Shown here: positions 1-11,494 of the stretch, piece after piece
How the letters are laid out: the number at the start of each line of letters is the position of its first letter
Numbering within the stretch: the stretch's first letter is position 1
Source of the DNA: Deltaproteobacteria bacterium
Lineage (GTDB): Bacteria; Desulfobacterota; Desulfuromonadia; Desulfuromonadales; Geothermobacteraceae
NCBI GenBank assembly: GCA_003695205.1
Contig: RFIO01000260.1
Location: 1-14,088, forward strand
Direction of reading: 5' to 3'
DNA length: 14,088 nucleotides
Made by a program: the position numbers and the translations under genes
The notes under the pieces: generated by a model
What the model was told of the DNA's origin: nothing
The model's input: the letters and a program-made list of their open reading frames with translations, nothing else
The model's database searches: none

Positions 1-1
1 C

Positions 2-58
2 CCCGGCACGTACCGGCTCGGCCGGCAGATTTGGCTTGGCGTCGACCTGGTCTTCTGA
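2..58 (+). CDS. C-terminal fragment of an outer-membrane beta-barrel, probably TonB-dependent receptor
   Basis: Only the last 18 codons and the TGA stop are in the window; the gene starts upstream. The tail ends GRQIWLGVDLVF, with alternating hydrophobic residues and a terminal Phe. This is the usual last beta-strand (the BamA recognition signal) of outer-membrane barrels, and the Gly-Arg-x-hydrophobic lead-in is common at the end of TonB-dependent receptors. The stop lies 24 bases before the histidine kinase start with no terminator between, so the two are probably co-transcribed. The family assignment is an inference from a very short tail; another outer-membrane barrel such as a porin is possible. 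Confidence 0.5.
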   Translation, partial: PGTYRLGRQIWLGVDLVF

Positions 59-71
59 CCGCGACGGTGCC

Positions 72-80
72 AGGGGGGGA
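72..80 (+). promoter_or_regulatory. ribosome-binding site fixing the GTG start of the hybrid kinase
   Basis: A run of seven G flanked by A lies immediately before the GTG at 83. It is the only good Shine-Dalgarno match near the N-terminus, and the protein from this GTG begins with a short basic stretch followed by the first membrane helix, as expected for an inner-membrane kinase. Confidence 0.6.
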
Positions 81-82
81 CC

Positions 83-2484
<2,402 letters not shown>

Positions 2485-2488
<4 letters not shown>

Positions 2489-5400
2489 TCAGGGTGGTTG
2501 TCGGGTTGTGCCTGTCGATCTTTCTGACCTTTCTCGGGGCTTGCTCATCCGGACCTGCTCTGGCGGCGGATCTTTTCCCTCTGGATCTGACCGGTGTCGG
2601 CAGGGTCTCGACTTCCGGTGACGGCCGGCTGCTGGCGGATCTCGATGGAGTCGGTCTTGACCGCAACACCCGGGTCAGCCTGGTCAGGGCGTTTGGCAAC
2701 AGCGACCTGGTGAAGGGCCGGTTGAAGCTGTTCGCCACGGTCGAGGATATGGCCCGTTCCGGGGCCTATCTTTTCCTGGCAAATAGCAGCGACGGGTTGG
2801 TCGTTGTCGATGCAAGTCGGCCGCGCCGACCTGAGGTCGTCGCCAGCCTGCAGCTCCCGGGACGGGTACGACGTATTCTGGTACAGGGAGATATGGCCTT
2901 GCTTCTCTCTGTCCGCCAGGGACTGCACCTTGTTGACATCTCAGACCCTTCAAACCCGCACCTGATCCACACCCTGCCGCTTGATGGCGTCTCCTTCGAT
3001 ATGGCCGCCAATGGCAGCTTTCTCTACCTGACCTCAGTGCGCAGGGGCATCCGGTTTTTTCGCTTTGACCATCAGAATCTAGTACCTCTTGGGCTGGTTA
3101 CGACCCGGGCCGAAGTCTGGGGTCTGGTCCTGGATGGCGACCGGCTGGCGGTGGCCCAGGGCCGTGAGGGGCTCGCACTTTATCGCGGGGCTTCCTCCGG
3201 CAGGCTTGCGCTGGACAGGATCGTGGAATTGCCCGACGCCTGCAGGTCGGTTTCGCAGTTTGGCAAGAACCGCATCGCGGTGCGCGGCCAGCACGACCTT
3301 TTCACCATCGATTTCTCCTCGCCGGGAAATCCTCGAATTGGCATTTATCGGAATCTCGTGGCTGCCGGCGGAGGCATGGCCTGGAGGGACGATATCCTCT
3401 ACTGGGGCGGCTACAAGGGACTTTTCATCTCCCGAATCGCCCGGACAGGTGACCTGCTTGCTCCTGGCATGGTGGTTTTTCCGTCCGGGGTCCGGTCCAT
3501 GCTGCTGGACGGAGATTATCTCTGGGTGGCTGACCAGGAAAATGGCCTTGAGGCGCTTGATCTCACTGTCGATGTCTCGGTGGCCGACCGGAGCCTGTTT
3601 CACCTGGGGGGGCGCGCCCTTGATATGGTCGTTGAGCACGGACGCGTCTTTTTGACCGGTCATAACTATGATCTTCTGTCAGCCCGTTTTGATGCGGACG
3701 GAAGATTTTCCCCTGAGGGTCGAATGGTCGATCGATTGCAGGTCGTCAGTGCGGCTGCTGAAGGGGACCTGCTCTTTCTCGGCACCAGGGACCGACAGCT
3801 TCTCCTTGTCGATACCCGGTACAGTCCCGGTGTCCGCGCCCGTCTTGCTCTCCCCGATCAGCCAAGCGACATGCTGGTCCATGACGGCAGCCTGTTTGTT
3901 GCCGCGGGTTCGGCAGGCGTGATGCATTTTCGGCTGCAGGGGGTTGCTGCTCCCAGGCTGGTCGGCGCCCTGCCGATTCGATTCAAGGCAAATGCCCTGG
4001 CCGTAAAGGGGAACAGCCTCTACGTTGCCGACCGCCAGGGAGGCATTCAGTTTGCCGTCCTCGGTGCCGGGGGGGGGCTCAGGGAGGTGGCCTATGACCC
4101 GATCGGGGCCCGCCTGGTCGATCTCGAACTGGTAGCTGGCCACCTCTATGCCGTGACGGCCGACGGCCAGGTGTGGGTCTACAGGGTTGAGGGCGACGGC
4201 CGACCCGCGAAAAGGCCGGAGAGCATGCAGCTGCCCGGGCCGGCTGTCCAGGTGGTTGGTAACGACCGACACCTGTTTGTGCGTCTGCGCAACGGCCACC
4301 TGTTCCGCTACCGTCTGGAAGGCAATGGTGACAGGTTGGTGCCGCGCGACCCGCGGCTGATGGCCGAAAAGGTCGATTTTATCGACCTGCAGGCTGACAG
4401 CCTGGCTGTTGTGCACACCAGGGGAAGGGTTTCCATCTACGATCTGCAGGCCGAAGAAGCCCCGCGCGTTCTCGCGGAACTGGACACTCCTGAAACGGGC
4501 AAACGGGCGTTGTTGCTGGAAAAATTCCTGCTGGTTTACGACCGCAAGAATTTCGTCGCCTTCTGGCCGCTGAATGCCTCTGCAAGGGAGTGGGTTCATT
4601 TCGGCGGGCAGGGCAGGGCCATCGCGGTGGACGGCGAACTTGTCGCCATTGCCAGTCTCAGCCAGCTGAAACTTGTTGCGGCGCCGGATGGTGGCGAGCC
4701 GGCCGAGCTGGCGCACCTTGCCCTCCCGGGCGAAGCGACGACAGTGCACTGGTATGGGAAGATTGCCGTCTGTTTTGTCAGGAACACAGGCCTTGTTCTG
4801 GTCGACTGTGCCGACCCCGTGCATCCGAGGATTGTGGGTCGGTATCCGATCGATGCCAAAGGGACTTTCGCTCTCGGGAAACATGGCCGGCTGCTGGTTG
4901 CGACCCTGGATCAGGGATTTCTGCACCTGGATATCTCCGACCCTTCCCGTCCGTTGCTGCTGGACCGCATGCAACTGGCCGAGCCAACGACCACCATCAG
5001 CAGACCCGCCAATCTTGTTGTTCAGGGAGATTACGCCTTTGTAGCCGACCATGTAATCGGCCTGCTGGTCATCCGCCTGGCTGAAGATGGGCAGATGAAG
5101 CTGGTGGCTACCCGCTCCACGGGTGGGACCCCTTTTTCCCTGGCCCTGTCGGATGACCTGCTTTTCCTCTCGGATTGGAAGAAAGGGGTTATGATTTTTG
5201 ACATTCGCCGCCCTGACCGGCCGGCGCTCGTAGGGTTGTTGCCCGGTACCACCGGTTGCCGCCACCTTGAGGTCAACAAGGGTCGCCTGGTGGTTAACGA
5301 CGACAAGCTCAAGGCTCTCTACAGCCAGCCGTTGCCGCAGCCTGGCCGGGTCGTCGGGACCACCCCCGACGGCATCCGCATCGAGACCAGGATTCCTGAA

Positions 5401-5502
5401 CAGGCTGGGCGCTACATGCTCTTTGCCGCGGATGACCGTGGCTGGGATCTGCTACCGCTGATTGATGTCGATATCGACGGCCAGGTCAGGCTGGTCGATT
5501 AA
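2485..5502 (+). CDS. very large exported LVIVD-repeat beta-propeller lipoprotein
   Basis: This 1005-residue protein is predicted to be exported. Its hydrophobic N-terminus ends in the lipobox LGAC (Cys20), so it is probably a lipoprotein; cleavage at the later ALAA site is the alternative. The rest is a chain of roughly 42-residue repeats of the form 'hydrophobic-x-Gly-x-x-L-x-V-A...G-L-x-V-x-D...P-x-x-V'. The clearest match LVIVD repeats: GLVVVDASRPRRPEVV (about residues 107-122), GLHLVDISDPSNP, GLVLVDCADPVHP and GFLHLDISDPSRP. I count about 21 repeats by eye, compatible with three seven-bladed propellers, followed by a tail of about 50 residues that is not obviously repetitive. No catalytic motif is seen. 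The start overlaps the kinase stop by four bases behind a GGAGGAGG ribosome-binding site, so translation is probably coupled. A binding or sensing role alongside the kinase is inferred from the operon only. Confidence 0.88.
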
Positions 5503-5516
5503 AGAGGTTAAGCCCC

Positions 5517-8500
5517 ATGCAGCACAGTGCCGATTATCTGCTTCTTCTGGTCGATGACAATCCGACCAATCTTTCCCTGCTCAGGGAGCTGATTCATCAG
5601 AATCTGCCCGAGTGCCGGGTCATGACTGCCAGCAACGGTGCCGACGCGCTGGAAATGGCTCTGGCCGAGCCTCCCGACGGGGCTCTGCTCGACATGCAGA
5701 TGCCGGGGATGGACGGCATCGAGGTCTGTCGACGGCTCAAGGCTGATCCGCGAACCGTCCACACGGCTGTCATCCTGATCACCGCCCACCAGTCGACCCC
5801 CGAACTGCGGGCGGAAGGACTGGATGCCGGTGCCCAGGATTTCATCTCGCAGCCGATCCGGAATGTCGAACTGCTGGCCAGAATCCGCGCGCTGCTGCGC
5901 ATTCGCCAGGTGGAGCGGAAATGGCGCGACATCCACACAGATCTGCAGGGCCGTATGGCGCGAAAAAACGCGACCCTGCGCTGGGTGTCGGGCCTGTTGA
6001 GTGCGGCCGATTCAACCGGGGCCCTTGTGGCCCCGGATGCCCTGCGCCAGCTGGAGGTTCTGCTGGCCGAAGACGGCGAACTCGATATGGCGAGATTTGA
6101 TGGCCAGCTGTTCGCCCGCTTTCCCGAAGCCTTGCGCCGCACCCTGCTTCGCACCGGCCTGATCGGCAATGTTCCGGGCTCTCTGGCGGAATCCGTCTCG
6201 GAGATCGAGGATGTTCGGGGAGCCCTCGACTATCTGGTGCGACAGAATTACTTTGTTGATTATTCTACGGCGGACGACAGTTACCTGTTCAAATCACCGT
6301 TTCGCGACTACCTTGTCCGCATGGCGCAACAGGAACTGGATGTCGAAGACCTGAAGCAGACCTACGTCCGGGCGTCAGACTGGTTTCTGGAACGGGGCAA
6401 TCTTGCCCGAGGTCTCGATTATCTCTTTTACTCAGGCGACCTGGAGAGCATTGAGCGTATCTGTTCCCAGGTGTTGCCAGAACTTTATGCCGTTGCCGGT
6501 ACCCGGCAGCTGGAACACCATCTGGAACGTATGGGGCAATTGGCATCCGACCAGGCCCCCTGGGGCACCCTGCTGGCCGGACTGATCCTGCTCGAGAGCC
6601 GGCCCGCGGCAGCTCTTCCCCCCCTGCAGGCGGCGCTTGAGGAGTTCAGGGACAGGGGAGATTCGGCCGGTGCCATTCTGGCCGGCGCCGCGATCCTCAG
6701 GCATGTCTGCCTTGTCAGCGGTGACTTTGATCTCGGTCGTGAAATCCACACAAGTACATCCGCGGCCTTTGCCGCTTTTGACCTGTCCGGTCAGCGTCAT
6801 GTCCGGACCCATGGTGCCTTTTCTCTCGGGTTGGCGGAACTGCTGATTTTCGGCAATCTGCAGGGTGCCGACATCTACCTGACCCTTGCTCTTGAAACCG
6901 CCCAGACATTCCACATTCCCGAATACCTGCTGACCGGCCGTGTCGGGCGCGGATTGATCAACCTTTACCGGGGTGGCTGGAACGCCGCCATGCGCGAACT
7001 GGAGCTGGCCGCCGGCTACGGCAGAAAATCCGGTATCAACCCGTCGACCAGGCAGATGTATCATTCCGTCATGGCTCTGTTGCTGCAGAACATGGGGGAA
7101 GTGCTCGGTTGTCGGCGCCAGATCGGGTTGGCAAGGAGTGTCGAACCTGCGGCATTTTTCGAACAGAGCCTGCTGCAGCCGCAACTGGCCCTGCTGGATG
7201 TTCAGACCGAACTTGCCCATGGCCACGAAGAGCAGGCACGTGACCTCCTTGACGCCTGCATGGCCCTGCCCGGAGCTGCCAATGACCATGTACGTTGCCA
7301 GCTTTATTCTTTCAGGGGACTTGTCTGTGCCCTGACCGGACTGCCGGATGAGGCGGAGGCATGTCGCCGTCAGGCCGGGGACCTGCGCCAGAAAGTCGGC
7401 GGTGCCATCTACCGGAGCCGGGAGGAAATCCTGGCCGCCTGGACATGCGTTGCTCTCGGAGAATGGCAGGAGGCCTGCAGGCATGCTGAAAATGGCCTGC
7501 GGCTGACCGGGGAACTGGATAACCCCTACCTGAGAGCCAGCGCCCTGTTCGCGCGCGGATACGCCCGGCATCAGCTCGACCAGTCCGCGCAGGCCGTCGA
7601 GGACTACCAGAATGCCCAGCTTCTCATGGACCGATGGGGCTATATCAATCTCTACGGCTGGAATCCGCGCCTGATGACCAGCGTCTTCTCGTCCATGGTG
7701 CGTCTGGGAGTGGCAACGGAGGCCAGCCTGGCTCTGTCACGCAGCAGGCTTTACGTAGGCTATCTCAAGGACGGAAGCCCCCTGCCGACCCTCAGGTTCC
7801 GAATCCTCGGTGATTTTTCCATCGCCGTGGCAGGCAAAACCATTCACCTCAAGGACAGTCTGACCGCCTCTCTCAGGCAACTGCTCGGGCTTTTGCTGGT
7901 CAGCCCTGGCTGCCATGTCGAGGTCGGTGATGTTCAGAACCAGTTCTGGCCTGACAGCCCGCCCGAACAGGGACGCTCACGAATCGATTCGCTGATGTCC
8001 CGTTTGCGCAAATCTCTTGAGGAACTGCTTCCGAATATCCCCGTGAAGCACTATCTGCACCTGCGGCGTGGAGTTGTTGGGCTTGACAATTGCTGGGTTG
8101 ATGCCACGGAATTTGAATCCCTGGTGCGTACCGGACTCCGGCATGCCCGCCGGCGTGAAAGCCTGATGGCTGACCGGTGTTTCAGAAGAGCTCACAGGCT
8201 GTGGCGCGGCGAGGTAGAGGTTGTCCTGCCCAATGACCACAGCCAGGAATACTTCCGCCAGGACCTGCTGCTTCTCTATTTCGAAAGTGTCATCGCATGG
8301 ATGGATCTGCTGCTGGCGGATTGCCAGTGGGACGAGGCGATGGAACTGGGGCAGCGGGCTCTCAGACATGATCCCACCCACGAAAATGTGGTCAGGCGGC
8401 TGTACAAGGCCTGTCTGCTTGCGCGTCGCCCGCATCAGGCCAACCAGATTCTGCGTGACTACGGCAGGGCCCTGTCTGCCGAAGGGTACGGCCGGGATGA

Positions 8501-8561
8501 AGTTCGAACCATTCTCGACAACCTAGAGGAGGGCTGCCGGCAGGAGGTGTCCGGACTCTGA
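5517..8561 (+). CDS. response regulator with receiver, MalT-like helical/TPR middle and SARP (winged helix + BTAD) C-terminus
   Basis: This 1014-residue cytoplasmic regulator starts with a receiver domain (about 6-125). Acidic Asp13/Asp14, phosphoacceptor Asp59 (LLDMQMPGMDG) and Thr89 are present, but the near-invariant Lys before Pro is Gln112 (ISQPI). Residues about 150-330 resemble the winged-helix and linker part that follows the ATPase in MalT/LAL regulators (FPEALRRTLL, LFKSPFRDYL, ASDWFLERGNLARGLDYL). No Walker A or B motif is present. A long TPR-like helical region follows. The C-terminus has an OmpR-type winged helix (about 759-855, beginning LRFRILGDFS) and a BTAD domain (about 860-1000), together the SARP signature. 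It lies 14 bases after the propeller gene with an AGAGG ribosome-binding site at 5503-5507. It is the likely DNA-binding output of the operon. Partner kinase and target promoters are inferred or unknown. Confidence 0.88.
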   Translation: MQHSADYLLLLVDDNPTNLSLLRELIHQNLPECRVMTASNGADALEMALAEPPDGALLDMQMPGMDGIEVCRRLKADPRTVHTAVILITAHQSTPELRAEGLDAGAQDFISQPIRNVELLARIRALLRIRQVERKWRDIHTDLQGRMARKNATLRWVSGLLSAADSTGALVAPDALRQLEVLLAEDGELDMARFDGQLFARFPEALRRTLLRTGLIGNVPGSLAESVSEIEDVRGALDYLVRQNYFVDYSTADDSYLFKSPFRDYLVRMAQQELDVEDLKQTYVRASDWFLERGNLARGLDYLFYSGDLESIERICSQVLPELYAVAGTRQLEHHLERMGQLASDQAPWGTLLAGLILLESRPAAALPPLQAALEEFRDRGDSAGAILAGAAILRHVCLVSGDFDLGREIHTSTSAAFAAFDLSGQRHVRTHGAFSLGLAELLIFGNLQGADIYLTLALETAQTFHIPEYLLTGRVGRGLINLYRGGWNAAMRELELAAGYGRKSGINPSTRQMYHSVMALLLQNMGEVLGCRRQIGLARSVEPAAFFEQSLLQPQLALLDVQTELAHGHEEQARDLLDACMALPGAANDHVRCQLYSFRGLVCALTGLPDEAEACRRQAGDLRQKVGGAIYRSREEILAAWTCVALGEWQEACRHAENGLRLTGELDNPYLRASALFARGYARHQLDQSAQAVEDYQNAQLLMDRWGYINLYGWNPRLMTSVFSSMVRLGVATEASLALSRSRLYVGYLKDGSPLPTLRFRILGDFSIAVAGKTIHLKDSLTASLRQLLGLLLVSPGCHVEVGDVQNQFWPDSPPEQGRSRIDSLMSRLRKSLEELLPNIPVKHYLHLRRGVVGLDNCWVDATEFESLVRTGLRHARRRESLMADRCFRRAHRLWRGEVEVVLPNDHSQEYFRQDLLLLYFESVIAWMDLLLADCQWDEAMELGQRALRHDPTHENVVRRLYKACLLARRPHQANQILRDYGRALSAEGYGRDEVRTILDNLEEGCRQEVSGL

Positions 8562-8678
8562 ATTTTTGAGCTTCGGCGCAACGAACGTCGGTCCGTTCCA
8601 CCCGGTCATTCTCCCGATATTCCGATAGCGGGTCGGAGGGGCAATGGCAGCCAACAAGGAGCAGGCGGTACGGGTTTG

Positions 8679-10052
8679 CTATTCCGGGTTGAAGTCCAGG
8701 AACTGTTCGAAGCTGTGCCGGACCGAGCCTATGGGCAGCGCCAGGGTTGTGCCGCTGTTGGGTGGTGCGTCCTGTTTGCGGAAGATAATGCCCACGACCG
8801 CACCTGAGGTATCGACCAGCGGTCCGCCGGAGCTGCCAGCCGGCACTTCGGCATCGATGCGGATCAGTGGCTGACCGCGCCATGTTTCCAGTCCCGCCAC
8901 CAGCCCGGGGGTGATCGACAGACCGACATCAAGCGGGTAACCGATCGCTATCACGGAGTCCCCCGGTTCAAGTTGCGCCGATTCCCCCATCCGCATGGTC
9001 CCCTGGGCGACTCCTTCGAACGCCAGAACAGCCAGGTCGAGTTCCGGGTAGCGCTGAACCACGCGCGCCTGCTGGGGCTGGCGTCCGTGCCCCTGAACGG
9101 TGACGCGGTCGGCCTTTTGAACCACGTGCAGACTGGTGAGGGCGAAGCCGCGTCGGGAGATGACAAACCCGGAACCGATCGCCTTGTCCGCGCGCACTTT
9201 GAGGATGGCCGGACTGACCAGGCGAACCAGTTCCTGCAGGTTGAGGGGTTTTTCGCCCGGCACCTTGCGCCGTTTCAGGTCGGAAGGCTGAATCTCGACC
9301 GGCTTGTGGGTCGCGACGTCCGGTTCGGGAGGCAGGCCGGGGGTTCCCACGACCCCGGTCGGCGCCCGGCGCAGATCGTCGGCCGCCTTGCGCCAGCTTC
9401 GAGAGACCAGTTCGGTCGGCAGTTCGGCCAGAATTTTGCGCCGAATATCTTCGATGGCGTCCCCGGTCAGCTTGGTGATCCACTCCAGTTCCTGGGTCAT
9501 ATCCATGGCGTCGTAGAAATCCCCGGACACTTTGCCCTGGGATGTGAAGCTCTCCTGGACCAGACGCAGTCTACGTCCTTCTTCTGTGAAATAGAAAGCC
9601 GTAACGGTTGCCTCGGTGCGGGATTCGTAGGCGAACAGCGGCGCGGGTGACAGCAGCAGGCAGGTCATGCCCGAGAGGCAGGCCGCCGCCGGGCTTCCCT
9701 TGGTCAGCCCGTAGCGGGAGCGGATGTCCACGGTCATCAGGAAGGTTTCAGGGCGGCCCTGTTCACGGAATTTCGCCTGGTCTTCCATCCGGTAGCCGGG
9801 AACAACCCGAAGCCGGCCACGAAAGGTCGTCTTCTCCAGCCCTTCGGCCAGGGCTTCGCCCAGCTGGCGCGCTTCCTCGTTGAAAAAACGATCCAGGGAA
9901 ATCCGGTGGGATGTCTCCCACAGATTCGACTCATAGAGGATCGGATCGATGCTGACGGCAATGTAGCCGCTGCGATTCAGCTTGCTGTCGGCCTGCGCCG
10001 AACCGCTCCAGGCCAGCAAGGCCAGCACGCATGCCGTAACGAGATAGCGCAT
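8679..10052 (-). CDS. secreted trypsin-like (S1, HtrA-related) serine protease with unknown N-terminal domain
   Basis: The 457-residue product has a signal peptide (residues 1 to about 21, ending GSAQA) and should act in the periplasm or at the envelope. The C-terminal half (about 280-450) is a chymotrypsin-fold protease with a complete triad: His309 (TSLHVV), Asp339 (ELDLAVL) and Ser408 (AGSSGGPL). The motif GSGFVIS precedes the His, as in HtrA/Deg enzymes. No PDZ domain follows; the protein stops soon after the protease fold, so it is not a standard DegP. Residues about 22-250 form a separate domain that I do not recognise. It is followed by a Pro-rich linker (about 231-265). A GGAGGG site precedes the ATG. 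The gene lies 69 bases after the HAMP protein at 10122-10685 on the same strand and may be the last gene of that operon. Substrate unknown. Confidence 0.88.
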   Translation of the reverse strand: MRYLVTACVLALLAWSGSAQADSKLNRSGYIAVSIDPILYESNLWETSHRISLDRFFNEEARQLGEALAEGLEKTTFRGRLRVVPGYRMEDQAKFREQGRPETFLMTVDIRSRYGLTKGSPAAACLSGMTCLLLSPAPLFAYESRTEATVTAFYFTEEGRRLRLVQESFTSQGKVSGDFYDAMDMTQELEWITKLTGDAIEDIRRKILAELPTELVSRSWRKAADDLRRAPTGVVGTPGLPPEPDVATHKPVEIQPSDLKRRKVPGEKPLNLQELVRLVSPAILKVRADKAIGSGFVISRRGFALTSLHVVQKADRVTVQGHGRQPQQARVVQRYPELDLAVLAFEGVAQGTMRMGESAQLEPGDSVIAIGYPLDVGLSITPGLVAGLETWRGQPLIRIDAEVPAGSSGGPLVDTSGAVVGIIFRKQDAPPNSGTTLALPIGSVRHSFEQFLDFNPE

Positions 10053-10085
10053 GAACCCTCCGTCACTCGGAAACAGATTTCAACT

Positions 10086-10103
10086 TGCCCCTCCTGCGGG
10101 GCA
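10086..10103 (-). other. small hairpin between the HAMP gene and the protease gene
   Basis: TGCCCC and GGGGCA form a 6-bp stem with a 6-base loop in the 69-base gap before the protease. No T-run follows on the minus strand, so it is not a typical terminator. It could affect mRNA processing or be chance in GC-rich DNA. Confidence 0.25.
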
Positions 10104-10121
10104 CCGGTTCACTGCACGGGC

Positions 10122-10685
10122 CTACTCGGGCAGATAGACCTGGTCGAGCAGGTGCTGGATCCGGTCACGCCCTTTGACCAGACGATGCCTGTCCCGTTGG
10201 TCGCAGGCTTGCTCGATTTCGGCCAGGGCATCATGAATGGTAGCAAATTTTTTCCGATAGTGAAGCTTCAGCTCCTCCACGAGGCGAATCAGGTTGGTGA
10301 TTTCGTGGAAGTGGCTTTCGGGAATGTCCGGGGTGTCGAAGTTTCCCCGGCTCATCTCCTGCAGGGTCGAGCACATGCGGTGGAAGTGTCGGTTGAGCCG
10401 ACTGACGATGATGCCCGAGATCAGCAGGACCAGGGCGAGGATGCCGATGACGGCCATCATGTTGGTCCGGACCAGCAGGTCGAACATGAAATCGCCGGTT
10501 CGCTGGATATTCAGGTGCGACGAGTAGAGGTGGTTTTCAATGGCGGCTCGCATCTGAATGGACAGTATCCAGGTCACCAGCCCGGCCAGTCCGGTCAGGG
10601 TCAGGGCGTAGGTGAGGATGAACTTGCCCTGGAACTCCTTCTTGATGAAAAAGTTGCGGCGACGCCAGGGGTAGGGGTTGGTCAT
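10122..10685 (-). CDS. small two-helix inner-membrane HAMP-type protein (second of a paralogous pair)
   Basis: The 187-residue protein has a basic N-terminus, a helix at about 22-43, a short periplasmic loop of about 30 residues, a second helix at about 74-96, then a HAMP-like segment (about 97-145) and a short helical tail. There is no kinase, cyclase, methyl-accepting or other output domain. Its layout and several positions match the product of 11491-12051, so the two look like diverged paralogs: an FxxKxEFQ/FKFQFK lead-in, 'I/V-S-x-x-I/L' after helix 2, and a similar final coiled coil. The start is supported by AGGAGA upstream. It begins 11 bases after the cytochrome gene stop. Function unknown; a membrane adaptor that couples the periplasmic cytochrome to something in the cytoplasm is an inference. 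Confidence 0.8.
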   Translation of the reverse strand: MTNPYPWRRRNFFIKKEFQGKFILTYALTLTGLAGLVTWILSIQMRAAIENHLYSSHLNIQRTGDFMFDLLVRTNMMAVIGILALVLLISGIIVSRLNRHFHRMCSTLQEMSRGNFDTPDIPESHFHEITNLIRLVEELKLHYRKKFATIHDALAEIEQACDQRDRHRLVKGRDRIQHLLDQVYLPE

Positions 10686-10696
10686 GGCTCAATCTC

Positions 10697-11494
10697 CTAT
10701 TTCAGGTGGCATTCGAGGCACAGGGCACTGCGCTTGTTGTCGAACACCAGCATGACGTTGTCGTGGGAATAGGGGTTGTGGCACGAGGCGCAGCCGACTT
10801 TCCCCTCGTAGAGGGAGATCATCGGCGAAAGATCGTCGACCGGTCGCAGTTCCCGGTTGTTGGCCGCGGCCCGGGCGTAGTCCATGCCGATCGGGTGGCT
10901 GAAACTCATCCCCTGGAAGGTCAGGTTGTGCTGGTCAGGGGTGGTAAAGCTGGCCGCGGGGCCGACGCTGCCTTCGTGGCACTCGAGGCAGTCAAGGGAT
11001 ACCTGGTCGAGGGTCTGGCCCAGGGTTTCCCTCGATGGCGGAGTCCAGCTCTTGGTGTGGGCAATGCGGGTTGCCGACAGGTGTTTTTTCGGGTCGCGGA
11101 ACAGGTCCTTGTGGCAGGACTGGCAGAAATCCTTGCCGCGCAGTGCCGACTTGAGCATGAAGGGGTTGCCACGACTGTCTTCTTCGTGCGCGCGGTGGCA
11201 GGTGGCGCAGGTGATCCGGCCCTGCCAGTCGACACTGTAGATTTTTGGCAGCGGCATGCTCGGCGCGACTTCGCTCGGATGGGAGCTCCCCTCGACGATC
11301 TGGTGGCAGGTTTTGCAGAGGTAGTCAATGTCCTGTACGAAGATGCCGGGTTGGCCCTTTTGCGGCGCCACCAGGTGGCAGAGTTCGCATTTGCCTTCGA
11401 AGTTGTGTTTCCCGCGCCCCTCGGTCCAGGCGCTCCAGTTGAACGCGACCAGGGTCAGGACGATCAGACTCGCAGCCAGGATCAGCCGTTTCAT
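10697..11494 (-). CDS. periplasmic heptaheme c-type cytochrome
   Basis: This 265-residue protein has a signal sequence or membrane anchor (about 4-22) and seven CXXCH heme-attachment motifs, at residues 36-40, 60-64, 96-100, 124-128, 169-173, 235-239 and 259-263. The last sits two residues from the C-terminus. Extra histidines in SSHPSE (His72), AHTK (His146) and SHPIGM (His200) are candidates for distal axial ligands. The spacing fits doubled-motif (cytochrome c3/NrfB-like) multiheme proteins. The expected role is electron transfer across the periplasm, or heme-based redox sensing. It overlaps the upstream HAMP gene by four bases (ATGA) and is followed 11 bases later by the second HAMP gene, so all three should be translated together. 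Partner reductase or donor is not in the window. Whether the N-terminus is cleaved is uncertain: no clear signal-peptidase site follows the hydrophobic stretch. Confidence 0.93.
   Translation of the reverse strand: MKRLILAASLIVLTLVAFNWSAWTEGRGKHNFEGKCELCHLVAPQKGQPGIFVQDIDYLCKTCHQIVEGSSHPSEVAPSMPLPKIYSVDWQGRITCATCHRAHEEDSRGNPFMLKSALRGKDFCQSCHKDLFRDPKKHLSATRIAHTKSWTPPSRETLGQTLDQVSLDCLECHEGSVGPAASFTTPDQHNLTFQGMSFSHPIGMDYARAAANNRELRPVDDLSPMISLYEGKVGCASCHNPYSHDNVMLVFDNKRSALCLECHLK

Noticed and set aside
3679..5265. Long open frame of 528 codons on the minus strand opposite the propeller gene
   Set aside because: Its protein has no recognisable motif and low-complexity Gln/Arg/Pro-rich composition, while the + strand frame encodes a clear repeat protein with a signal peptide. 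Long antisense frames are expected in GC-rich coding DNA.
6432..7571. 379-codon minus-strand frame opposite the SARP regulator
   Set aside because: It lies wholly inside the regulator's TPR region and no domain is recognisable; it is a shadow of the opposite frame.
8613..8632. Imperfect hairpin between the convergent regulator and protease genes as a bidirectional terminator
   Set aside because: The stem has a mismatch (CCCGATAT against ATAGCGGG) and no T-run follows on either strand. I see no clear terminator in the 117-base gap 8562-8678.
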